A stretch of 13,147 bases of DNA from CAZJPS01 sp964548055 (GCA_964548055.1 CAZJPS010000030.1:1-13147); one strand, 5' to 3'. Positions 1 through 5,999 are shown, counted from the first letter of the stretch. A program made the numbers and translations. Notes: generated by a model from the letters alone, not told the origin.

Positions 1-1
1 T

Positions 2-358
2 TATCAGTGGAATATCAATCTTTCCGACATTGCCCGTATTTGGAGAGGAGGCTGCATCATTCGTTCTGTTCTGCTGCCAATCTTTCAGAGCGCACTTACG
101 GAAGAAGGTACAGGAGAGAAAAAAGAGCTCCTCAATCGATTCGCTGGAAAGCGTCAACAGAATTGGAGAACACTTATAGGTCTCGCAACTGCGAATGGAA
201 TTCCTGTGCCAGCCATGTCTGCGACTCTTGCATATTACGATACATTTCAACGAGATCGACTTCCTCAGAACTTAATCCAAGCACAGAGAGATTTTTTTGG
301 TGCTCACACATTTAAGAGAATCGATAAAGAAGGGACGTTTCATGCAAATTGGCAATAG
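2..358 (+). CDS. gnd: 6-phosphogluconate dehydrogenase (decarboxylating), C-terminal part
   Basis: This is the last 118 codons of a gene that begins before the window; the stop is TAG. The enzyme oxidises and decarboxylates 6-phosphogluconate to ribulose 5-phosphate in the cytoplasmic oxidative pentose phosphate pathway. What remains is the all-alpha C-terminal domain. It has DIARIWRGGCIIRS at the start, then NWRTLIGLATANGIPVPAMS, then the closing RDFFGAHTFKRID and FHANW. In the classical long-form enzyme the FGAHT segment of one subunit supplies substrate-binding Arg/His residues to the other subunit's active site. No frameshift is seen. The NAD(P)-binding domain is outside the window, so cofactor preference cannot be read. 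The identification is firm; only the 5' end is missing. Confidence 0.96.
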   Translation, partial: YQWNINLSDIARIWRGGCIIRSVLLPIFQSALTEEGTGEKKELLNRFAGKRQQNWRTLIGLATANGIPVPAMSATLAYYDTFQRDRLPQNLIQAQRDFFGAHTFKRIDKEGTFHANWQ

Positions 359-359
359 G

Positions 360-442
360 TTGTAGGTGGTAGGTGTTAGGTTGTAGAGTAGCAATTGTAG
401 GTTTTTTGTTCGTGTCTATAACCTACAATCTAATTCCTACAA
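360..442. repeat. 7-bp tandem repeats (TTGTAGG) with inverted copies
   Basis: Four tandem heptads fill 360-387: TTGTAGG, TGGTAGG, TGTTAGG and TTGTAGA. A fifth TTGTAGG lies at 395-401 followed by T6. The reverse complement CCTACAA occurs at 422-428 and 436-442, exactly two heptads apart. The array sits between gnd and the M23 gene and overlaps the latter's probable promoter region. The opposed arms could form a long imperfect hairpin (for example 394-402 with 421-429, and 378-386 with 437-445). The G-rich arm has closely spaced GG pairs. Function is unknown; it could end gnd transcription or be a repeat family of this genome. Confidence 0.8.
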
Positions 443-449
443 CCTTCGT

Positions 450-989
450 ATGATTTTCTCTCCTCTCCCAGGCAATCCGCTTGTCACTCAAGGTTTTGGA
501 CAGAATGCTGAAAGCTACGCACCGTACGGAATGCAGGGACATAACGGAATTGATTTTGGAATTCCAGAAGGAACGGTGGTGTATGCTCCACATGACGGTA
601 CCGCAACCGTAAAAGATAATGGAACCAAGGATTACGGTCTTCATGTAATTATTGACGATGGTTCAAGGCGCAGTTATTTGGCACACTTATCAGAAGCAAC
701 TGTGACGAATGGGCAGCGTGTGTACCAGGGTGATCCTATTGGTAAATCGGGAAAGTCTGGTGATGCAACAGGTCCTCATTTGCATTGGACATATAAAATA
801 TTAAAGAATGGCGTTGTGCAAAATAAAGATAATGGATTTGAGGGCGCAGTAGATGTGACGGAGTTTACTCGCCTGTGGCTTGATCAAGATTTACATCATG
901 ATGCTCAGTATGCAGATTCGGCTCAAGATTATCTGGCTATGAGTTTTACGGCTCAGCAGTATCTAAAAAATCCTAATAGAGTAGCGTAG
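450..989 (+). CDS. M23-family metallopeptidase (LytM-like), no signal peptide
   Basis: A 179-residue protein made almost entirely of one M23 peptidase domain. Family members cleave peptide cross-bridges in peptidoglycan using one zinc ion. The zinc and catalytic residues are all visible: H31 and D35 in GHNGIDFGIPEGT, H79 in YLAHL, and H110/H112 in GPHLHW. The usual lysostaphin-like GDxIGKSGxSGxxTGPHLHW stretch is well kept at residues 94-113. About 60 residues after the domain are not recognised. No signal peptide or membrane segment is visible, so it either leaves the cell by another route, acts inside, or works on non-self wall. The ATG at 450 has no Shine-Dalgarno sequence. The frame is open upstream to 387 but holds no better start. 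It converges on the ROK gene with an 11-bp gap and no terminator between. Confidence 0.9.
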   Translation: MIFSPLPGNPLVTQGFGQNAESYAPYGMQGHNGIDFGIPEGTVVYAPHDGTATVKDNGTKDYGLHVIIDDGSRRSYLAHLSEATVTNGQRVYQGDPIGKSGKSGDATGPHLHWTYKILKNGVVQNKDNGFEGAVDVTEFTRLWLDQDLHHDAQYADSAQDYLAMSFTAQQYLKNPNRVA

Positions 990-1000
990 AGTGTCCATTT

Positions 1001-1876
1001 TTATTGTTGGGTGAGTAATGCTGCGCCCAAGGTGCCTGGATGTTCAAGCTTCGCAGTAGTCAGTGTTGGTAGGGGTGTGCCTGGTAAAACCCATTTTTGT
1101 AATTCTGAAGATATTTCGTGCATATGAGGCTTTAGCGCACGTCCTGCACTTCCACCAAAAATGATAATAGATGGATCTACAAGATGAATAATGCTCGTGC
1201 AAAGCCAAGCAATTTCTTGAAACAGCTGGGGATGCAAAAAAGAACAAGCATTTCCTTCTAAATATTCTTCGGGTTTTTGTGCTGCTTCACATCTTTTGCC
1301 CATAGCAGTGCCGGAGATAAATTGTTCTACTTCACCTCGGGTATTTGTAGAGTGATACGGAGGCATGCCTGGCCTGAGAAGCATATGTCCTATTTCTCCA
1401 GCGGTACCATGAGCTCCGCGAAAAATTTTTCCATCAATCACAATTCCTCCTCCTACTCCTGTTCCGAGAGTGATTCCAATAACAACTTTTTTATTTTTTC
1501 CTGCTCCAAGCGTTGCTTCTGAAAGAGTAAAACACCGAGCATCATTTTCTACAAATACGGGAATGCTGAATTTTTTTTGAAGCATTTCTAAAAGCGGATA
1601 GTTACCACTGTTTGCGATGTGAGGTGCCACTAGAAGACGACCTTCTGGTTGCTGAAGCAATCCAGCAATACCAATGCCAATTGCAACTGTTTCGGGCGTG
1701 AGAAAATTTGTAATGGTTGCCGTCATATTTTCAAAAACTGCATCAAACCCTTGGTCGGCATGTGTTGGTAGCTTTTCGTACGCATCTGTTTCCCATGTTG
1801 CCTGCACAAATCGTCCAATTGAACTTTTTGTTCCACCAAGATCAAAACCTAAAATATGTGGTGATTTCTTTTTCAT
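1001..1876 (-). CDS. ROK-family sugar kinase (glucokinase-like)
   Basis: A 291-residue protein of normal length for single-domain ROK kinases, which phosphorylate glucose or other hexoses/N-acetylhexosamines with ATP in the cytoplasm. The phosphate-binding loop FDLGGTKSSIGRF is at residues 11-23, the catalytic-base motif VENDARC at 109-115 (D112), and the second ATP motif ITLGTGVGGGIV at 135-146. EIGHM at 161-165 is the usual sugar-contacting Glu/His pair. The Cys cluster that normally follows (CxCGxxGCxE, a structural zinc site) is replaced by PYHSTNTRGEVEQF, which has no cysteine. No N-terminal helix-turn-helix is present, so it is a kinase rather than a NagC/XylR-type repressor. Substrate is undetermined. 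AAGGA abuts the ATG with no spacer, so the initiation mode is unclear. It may feed glucose 6-phosphate to the pathway that includes gnd. Confidence 0.9.
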   Translation of the reverse strand: MKKKSPHILGFDLGGTKSSIGRFVQATWETDAYEKLPTHADQGFDAVFENMTATITNFLTPETVAIGIGIAGLLQQPEGRLLVAPHIANSGNYPLLEMLQKKFSIPVFVENDARCFTLSEATLGAGKNKKVVIGITLGTGVGGGIVIDGKIFRGAHGTAGEIGHMLLRPGMPPYHSTNTRGEVEQFISGTAMGKRCEAAQKPEEYLEGNACSFLHPQLFQEIAWLCTSIIHLVDPSIIIFGGSAGRALKPHMHEISSELQKWVLPGTPLPTLTTAKLEHPGTLGAALLTQQ

Positions 1877-1906
1877 TCCTTAAATACTGTAACATATAAA
1901 CTACGT

Positions 1907-1912
1907 TATAAT
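1907..1912 (+). promoter_or_regulatory. Possible -10 element (TATAAT) upstream of the sigma gene
   Basis: A perfect TATAAT lies 87 bases before the sigma-factor ATG, in the divergent gap after the ROK gene start. No convincing TTGACA-like -35 is found at 16-18 bp, so the call rests on the hexamer and its position. Confidence 0.35.
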
Positions 1913-1915
1913 ACC

Positions 1916-1987
1916 ATGAGTGATAGTTTTGTCTTCTGTAACAAATATTTCTACGAAAGATTTTATTCCAGATTCCGTCGCAAGTAG
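1916..1987 (+). CDS. Possible 23-residue leader ORF before the ECF sigma gene
   Basis: An ATG four bases after the TATAAT opens 23 codons that end at a TAG (1985-1987). This TAG is itself the first half of the TAGGAG Shine-Dalgarno sequence of the sigma gene. The peptide would be basic and aromatic, with many Phe/Tyr residues and an RFRRK end. I do not recognise it. The overlap of its stop with the next ribosome-binding site is the layout expected for translational coupling. However, the ATG has no Shine-Dalgarno sequence of its own and lies too close to the -10 for that promoter to serve it. Chance is a serious alternative. Confidence 0.22.
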   Translation: MSDSFVFCNKYFYERFYSRFRRK

Positions 1988-1992
1988 GAGAG
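1985..1992 (+). promoter_or_regulatory. Shine-Dalgarno sequence of the ECF sigma gene
   Basis: TAGGAGAG, with AGGAG ending nine bases before the ATG at 2000. It is one of the few clear Shine-Dalgarno sequences in the window and it decides the start over the in-frame ATG at 2045, which has none. Confidence 0.65.
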
Positions 1993-1999
1993 TACGTGT

Positions 2000-2584
2000 A
2001 TGATGCACATGTTTAAGTGCTTCTATTTCTTTCCTGGTTATCCAATGCCTCAACACTCATCAGAGACCCAGGAGTTTGAAAAGGCGTACAACGAGTATTC
2101 CGATGCAATTTTTCGGCATTGTTATTACAGAGTATTTGATCGCGAAAGAGGGAAGGAGTTAATGCAAGAGGCGTTTATGCGTACCTGGACATTTATTTCA
2201 GAAGGGAAAAAAATTGATAATATGCGCGCGTTTCTTTACAGAGTGGCCAATAATTTAATAGTAGATGATGTACGGAAAAAGAAAGAAATGTCCCTGGATT
2301 CTTTGCAAAACGCTGGATGGGATCCAGGATACGATCAAACTCCTGAAATGCAGAATCGAATTGAGCACGATAAAATTATGCAGACCCTAAAACGAATGGA
2401 TCTGAATTACCGAGAAGTGCTCATTTTAAGGTATATTGACGGTCTACCGCCTTCGGACATTGCTCATATACTGGGAGAATCAGCGAATACAATTTCAGTG
2501 AGGTTGCACAGGGCCATTAAACAGTTGCGTTCTTTTTTGAATACGACTGGGAATCCCTTAGAGAGTGTTACATCAGTAGTATAA
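2000..2584 (+). CDS. RNA polymerase ECF-type sigma factor (sigma-70 family)
   Basis: A 194-residue protein with only sigma regions 2 and 4, the layout of extracytoplasmic-function sigma factors that direct RNA polymerase to stress or envelope regulons. Region 2 covers about residues 26-95: FEKAYNEYSDAIFRHCYYR (2.1), ELMQEAFMRTW (2.2), RAFLYRVANNLIVDDVRKK (2.3-2.4). Region 4 covers about 124-180, with LNYREVLILRYIDGLPPSDI and the helix-turn-helix ESANTISVRLHRAIKQLR. An unusual first 15 residues rich in Phe/Met/Tyr (MMHMFKCFYFFPGYP) precede the common start of such proteins. The Shine-Dalgarno sequence at 1985-1992 favours ATG 2000; ATG 2045 would give a plainer N-terminus. The next gene downstream encodes a membrane protein that is probably its regulator. 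The family assignment is firm; the regulon is unknown. Confidence 0.94.
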   Translation: MMHMFKCFYFFPGYPMPQHSSETQEFEKAYNEYSDAIFRHCYYRVFDRERGKELMQEAFMRTWTFISEGKKIDNMRAFLYRVANNLIVDDVRKKKEMSLDSLQNAGWDPGYDQTPEMQNRIEHDKIMQTLKRMDLNYREVLILRYIDGLPPSDIAHILGESANTISVRLHRAIKQLRSFLNTTGNPLESVTSVV

Positions 2585-2783
2585 ACTCGTGAATTTGTGC
2601 AGGGGCAGGAGTGCGGCTTGCAACTGAGATGTGAGCATCCCTTTGTATCATTGCAGTGATATGGCTACACCCGCTACAACAAAATATTCTTTAATATACT
2701 TTAAATCAATATAGTCAAGTCATGTTTTCGATATTGCACATGTACTCCGTAAGAGTTTGTGTGGTCGTGCGTCTCCACTGCAT

Positions 2784-3860
2784 ATGTTTTTTAAAGAAGA
2801 GCCAAACCCTCTTGGGTTGCAACCGGATATTTCTTTAACACCTGCTGAAAAATCTGAGTTGTGGAGCGGTATTAACGCACACATGGTGCTACATCCTTGT
2901 GAGGAGAATGTACCTGCAAATATCGATGATCTTGAAGTAGCGCAATTGTTCGCTGCGGCTCAGGCACATATTCTTACTGATCAGGAAAAACATGATTGCT
3001 TTGTCTCTTTGCAAGAACAAATGGACATAGCTCACTTCTTTTCTCCTGCAACAGGATTTGAATTGGGAGAACTTGAGAAGCAGTCAATTTTTTCTTCTAT
3101 GCAGGCACGCACTCAGAATGAGTGTGTAGACGCTTGTATACATCAAAATGCAGAAGCACGTTTTGATCAAAATGTTGATGCATTTTTGCATTGGTTTATC
3201 CCAGCTATGTCAGTTCTTTTTCTATGTATAGGGGGAGCCGGTATTTCCTATGCTTCAGATAGTGCTCTACCTGATGAGTTTTTGTATCCTGTAAAAAAGA
3301 TAAGCGAGAGGATCCGTCTTCATTTTCAAACTGATAGTGAATCAAAAGCTCATGTTGAAACGGATCACATTCGCTTGCGTGTAAAAGAAGCCAAAGAACT
3401 TGCTGATGCGAAACGTCTTACAGAGGAAGTCTCACAGGTAATTGATTCGGAGTACACAAGAGAAAGGTTGGAAGTAATCGAGAATATCCAGAAGCTGGAG
3501 GAAGAGGGGAAGCATCCATCGGCCGCGCGCTTGAAAGCACGCTTGCGAGCGTATGAAACCTTATTTCGGCAGGTGCGTGAAAGCCACAGAATGAACTCCG
3601 ATGCATTGGAAGTCTCGAATAGCATTATTACATCATCGGGGATATCGGCTCAGTCTGCATCTTCTTTTTCTTCCAGAGCGAGTAGCTTTAAAGCATTGGA
3701 ATCTTTGATTCCCGATTTGCAAGTAGAGAAAGTAACAAATGCCAAATTTCCTTCTGATGTTTCTTCCAATATTTCTAAGAATGCAGTCGAAGATGCGGAG
3801 GATTCTGTAGAAGGCTTAAAACAAGGCGTTCATGATGCTCTTAAAAATAGACTGAAATAG
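2784..3860 (+). CDS. Membrane protein with EK repeats and a DUF5667-like outer domain, likely anti-sigma factor
   Basis: A 358-residue protein from ATG 2784; an in-frame TTG at 2757 would add nine residues. There is no Shine-Dalgarno sequence at either. The N-terminal ~130 residues hold three copies of a short motif, L-x3-E-K-x2-[LCI]-[WF]-x2-[ILM]-[NQ], at about residues 18-34, 64-80 and 94-110. One membrane segment follows at about 134-157 (FIPAMSVLFLCIGGAGISYA). Just after it comes SALPDEFLYPVKKISERIRL, the hallmark of the DUF5667 family. Then comes a charged helical, probably coiled-coil region (about 182-275) and a Ser-rich tail. The order sigma factor then single-pass membrane protein is the classic ECF sigma/anti-sigma arrangement: the N-terminus would bind sigma in the cytoplasm and the long outer part would sense the envelope. 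No zinc-binding HxxxCxxC motif is present. The anti-sigma role is inferred from position and topology. Confidence 0.8.
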   Translation: MFFKEEPNPLGLQPDISLTPAEKSELWSGINAHMVLHPCEENVPANIDDLEVAQLFAAAQAHILTDQEKHDCFVSLQEQMDIAHFFSPATGFELGELEKQSIFSSMQARTQNECVDACIHQNAEARFDQNVDAFLHWFIPAMSVLFLCIGGAGISYASDSALPDEFLYPVKKISERIRLHFQTDSESKAHVETDHIRLRVKEAKELADAKRLTEEVSQVIDSEYTRERLEVIENIQKLEEEGKHPSAARLKARLRAYETLFRQVRESHRMNSDALEVSNSIITSSGISAQSASSFSSRASSFKALESLIPDLQVEKVTNAKFPSDVSSNISKNAVEDAEDSVEGLKQGVHDALKNRLK

Positions 3861-3872
3861 TAGTGTATATAA

Positions 3873-3896
3873 AAAGCCCGGTACAGGCCGGGCTTT
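3873..3896. terminator. Bidirectional rho-independent terminator
   Basis: A perfect 9-bp stem, AAAGCCCGG (3873-3881) with CCGGGCTTT (3888-3896), and a 6-base loop. On the minus strand it is followed by a T5 run then TATATA, and on the plus strand by TTTCATAAT. It sits 13 bases after the stop of the membrane protein gene and 18 bases beyond the stop of the converging DUF4383 gene, so it serves both. The minus-direction U tract is the stronger one. Confidence 0.93.
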
Positions 3897-3913
3897 CATA
3901 ATAATTTGATGTA

Positions 3914-4264
3914 TTACTCTTTCGAGCCAAAACCGATTGCCAACGTAACTGCGGCAATTGCGAGGTGCAGAAGGTTGTCTGCAGAATTTAGAGCAAGTAG
4001 ATCTACGATGAAGGCAACACCTAGGAATCCCAGGACTGCAACAAGTAAATACACAATTCCAAAAACAATGAGGAATGTGCGCGAAGATCCTATTCCCATG
4101 CCAGCCGCAATGAGTGCAGCAGCGCCGCTAGCTAGGTGAATGACATTATGAAGAGTATTTACATCGAAAAAACCAAGGATTGGACTGCTAAAAAATCCTA
4201 GGAGACCAATGAGTAGAAACACAACTCCAAACACCCACGTAACGGGTTTTACCAGTGCTGTCAT
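3914..4264 (-). CDS. Small four-helix membrane protein, DUF4383 family
   Basis: A 116-residue integral membrane protein of unknown function. Four hydrophobic segments are visible at about residues 8-26, 40-58, 64-88 and 98-114. It is built as an internal duplication: each half has a hydrophobic helix, a GFF/GFL-type turn, then N-x2-[HD]-N-x2-H-L leading into the next helix (NTLHNVIHL at 37-45, NSADNLLHL at 93-101). This paired NxxxNxxHL pattern is what I recall as the DUF4383 signature. The frame stays open upstream as far as 4441, but residues there are not membrane-like and would run into the divergent gene, so ATG 4264 is chosen. A TATAAT lies 21 bases upstream. There is no Shine-Dalgarno sequence; the leader instead reads CCCCCTCCTT. 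Transcription ends at the terminator at 3873-3896. Confidence 0.83.
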   Translation of the reverse strand: MTALVKPVTWVFGVVFLLIGLLGFFSSPILGFFDVNTLHNVIHLASGAAALIAAGMGIGSSRTFLIVFGIVYLLVAVLGFLGVAFIVDLLALNSADNLLHLAIAAVTLAIGFGSKE

Positions 4265-4285
4265 AAGGAGGGGGAAGAGAAGTAA

Positions 4286-4291
4286 ATTATA
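4286..4291 (-). promoter_or_regulatory. -10 element of the DUF4383 gene
   Basis: Perfect TATAAT on the minus strand, 21 bases before the ATG, giving a predicted leader of about 15 bases. No good -35 hexamer is seen at 16-18 bp. Confidence 0.5.
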
Positions 4292-4386
4292 CTGCACTTT
4301 ACCAGATATAAGGGGTCTGGCACTTAGAATTACTTGATCAAATTTGAAATGAATACTGTTACATAAAAGATTATGGGGGGGATTGT

Positions 4387-4414
4387 TTGTGTGTCTAGAT
4401 AAAGAACGTACTAT
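4387..4414 (+). promoter_or_regulatory. Possible promoter of the PD-(D/E)XK gene, abutting its GTG start
   Basis: TTGTGT (4387-4392), 16-bp spacer, TACTAT (4409-4414), then six bases to the GTG at 4421. Both hexamers are weak. The support comes mainly from the same -10-to-start spacing seen at several other genes in the window. Confidence 0.3.
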
Positions 4415-4420
4415 GGCAGC

Positions 4421-5197
4421 GTGACTCAGAAAGCTGTCCATATGGGGTGTGCCATTCAGGAAAACCGTACAAGGGGACTATTTGATCCTGCATCTGATGA
4501 GCCTTACAAGTTGAGTAGATCAAAAGTAGAACTTTTTTTAAGATGCCCCCGGTGCTTTTATTTGGATCGTCGATTGGGAATTTCAGAACCTTCAGATTTT
4601 ATTGCCAGTTTGCACTTAGCAGTGGATGAGTTATTAAAGAGAGAGTTCGATATGTATCGTGTAAAGGGGGAGGCTCATCCATATATGATAGCGCAGTCCA
4701 TTGATGCAATACCCTTAAAACACCCTTCGTTAGATGAGTGGAGAGATCCGAATAGAGGCGTGCAGTATGTGTACAAACCTGCAAATTTGCTTCTCTATGG
4801 CGCAATTGATGATGTGTGGATGAACACTAGGAATCAAATGAATGTGGTGGATTATAAGGCAACCAGCACAACGAAAGACTTTCCTATAAATGGGCCTTGG
4901 ATGTTATCAAACCACCGTCAATTAGAATTTTATCAGTGGCTACTTCGGCATCAGGGTTATGATGTATCAGATATTGGGTACTTGGTTTACGTAAATGGAA
5001 ACAGGAATAAAGATACTTTTGACAGCATGCTGGAGTTTCATGCGACAATCGTTCCCTACAGGGGCACCAATGACTGGATTGAAGATGCGCTTTTGGAGAT
5101 ACGTACTTGCTTAGAGAAAACAACTCTGCCCATGTCCCATCCTTCCTGTGCCACGTGCGAGTATCGCAGGAAGGCCGCCGCTGCCGAAAGAGCGTAG
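4421..5197 (+). CDS. PD-(D/E)XK nuclease superfamily protein (RecB/Cas4-like), stand-alone
   Basis: A 258-residue protein from GTG 4421; ATG 4442 would give 251. It has the core of the PD-(D/E)XK fold found in RecB, AddB and Cas4 nucleases. An N-terminal KLSRSKVELFLRCPRCFYLDRR helix (residues about 30-51) comes first. GAIDDVW (about 127-133) holds the first acidic metal ligand. VVDYKA (about 142-147) supplies the D-x-K pair. QLEFYQWLL (about 167-175) is the family's Q-x3-Y helix. Two cysteine pairs frame the domain: CPRC near residue 42 and CATC near 243. This suggests an Fe-S or zinc cluster tying the two ends together, as in Cas4/AddB, but split 2+2. No helicase, cas gene or CRISPR is nearby, so it is not called Cas4. 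The TRGLFDP start resembles proteins I associate with CPR genomes. It is transcribed away from the DUF4383 gene. Confidence 0.85.
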   Translation: MTQKAVHMGCAIQENRTRGLFDPASDEPYKLSRSKVELFLRCPRCFYLDRRLGISEPSDFIASLHLAVDELLKREFDMYRVKGEAHPYMIAQSIDAIPLKHPSLDEWRDPNRGVQYVYKPANLLLYGAIDDVWMNTRNQMNVVDYKATSTTKDFPINGPWMLSNHRQLEFYQWLLRHQGYDVSDIGYLVYVNGNRNKDTFDSMLEFHATIVPYRGTNDWIEDALLEIRTCLEKTTLPMSHPSCATCEYRRKAAAAERA

Positions 5198-5209
5198 CAT
5201 ATAACCAGT

Positions 5210-5305
<96 letters not shown>

Positions 5306-5382
5306 GCGGTAATGGCAGTATAAGGAAAACCATTCTCATTGCTAGCGCAGTTTCTCTTTTTCTGTTCCCTCAATCTTTTCAT

Positions 5383-5964
5383 TTACTGCGTGATTTGGTT
5401 CTCCTGGCGTGCAAATATTTGTCTGAAAATTTCTTCGTTCGAATCCGTTGTAATAACGGTCATTTTGTCATTATTTGCGTGAAATGTATCTAAAATGATT
5501 TTCATCATTCCTTCGTTTTTGTTTCCGTCTAAAATAATGCAACCCATAGATCTATAGCGGTTGTCATCCTTGAACCATTTATCAACGTCTCTGTGCGTAT
5601 GAATGCCGTATTTAGTGGCTTTCCCATTCCAAAAGAGGCGAATAAAGGTTCCATCTGCTCCAAATGTTACTCGATCTGATTGTGTTTTTACTTCTTCGGC
5701 TGACCACGTTCGCAGAGGCGTTCCTGCATAATAATAATTTCCTAAGTAATACACGTTTTTTTGAACTCCTGTGCCCACTGGGTACGAAAGAAAGTTTCCA
5801 TCTTTTTGGATGATATATCCCACATTTGTTTTTACGTTCACTACCATTATATCTCCTACCTTGGGCTCCCAATCTGGAGTAGCAGCAAGTGCTACAGGTA
5901 TTTGCGATAGTGCTATACACACTGCAATAGCTAGGCCGGCGAGAAATGCGGGTCTAATATGCAA
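5383..5964 (-). CDS. Secreted L,D-transpeptidase-like protein (YkuD-type catalytic motif)
   Basis: A 193-residue protein with a signal peptide (about residues 1-28, hydrophobic AFLAGLAIAVCIALS, likely cut near VALA-A). Residues about 38-173 form a YkuD-like domain. The catalytic signature reads YGIHTHRDVDKWF then RSMGCIIL, giving H122/H124 and nucleophile C142. Family enzymes make 3-3 cross-links in peptidoglycan or attach proteins to it. The canonical SHGCIRL is changed to SMGCIIL, so the usual His and Arg around the Cys are missing and activity is not certain. The only usable start is a TTG at 5964: the frame upstream has no ATG or GTG before its stop, and the signal peptide is complete from this TTG. 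A good promoter ends seven bases before it, predicting a leaderless mRNA. Confidence 0.82.
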   Translation of the reverse strand: MHIRPAFLAGLAIAVCIALSQIPVALAATPDWEPKVGDIMVVNVKTNVGYIIQKDGNFLSYPVGTGVQKNVYYLGNYYYAGTPLRTWSAEEVKTQSDRVTFGADGTFIRLFWNGKATKYGIHTHRDVDKWFKDDNRYRSMGCIILDGNKNEGMMKIILDTFHANNDKMTVITTDSNEEIFRQIFARQENQITQ

Positions 5965-5971
5965 AGGTAAT

Positions 5972-5999
5972 ATAATATCTATTTTGTCAAATATGTCAA
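5972..5999 (-). promoter_or_regulatory. Sigma-70-type promoter of the L,D-transpeptidase-like gene
   Basis: Minus-strand TTGACA (5999-5994), 16-bp spacer, TATTAT (5977-5972). A second TTGACA (5990-5985) lies inside the spacer. The start codon follows seven bases after the -10, so transcription should begin at or next to the TTG. This is the best-matched promoter in the window. Confidence 0.72.

Noticed and set aside
2661..2714. 17-codon ORF (ATG 2661) before the putative anti-sigma gene
   Set aside because: No Shine-Dalgarno sequence, not next to a -10, and no recognisable features.
4375..4381. Run of seven G as a phase-variable promoter tract
   Set aside because: A single short homopolymer, not between well-defined promoter elements; no evidence for variation from one sequence.
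4265..4441. N-terminal extension of the DUF4383 protein up to 4441 on the minus strand
   Set aside because: The extra residues are not membrane-like, would overlap the divergent gene start, and would cross the gene's own TATAAT; ATG 4264 fits the family.
5141..5174. CCTTCCTG/CAGGAAGG inverted repeat as a terminator for tRNA-Ser
   Set aside because: It has an 18-base loop and no U tract, and lies inside the 3' coding part of the nuclease-like gene where it encodes the CATC region; probably chance.
4421..5197. Reading the PD-(D/E)XK protein as Cas4 of a CRISPR system
   Set aside because: No repeat-spacer array and no other cas-like gene are visible, and the cysteine layout differs from Cas4.
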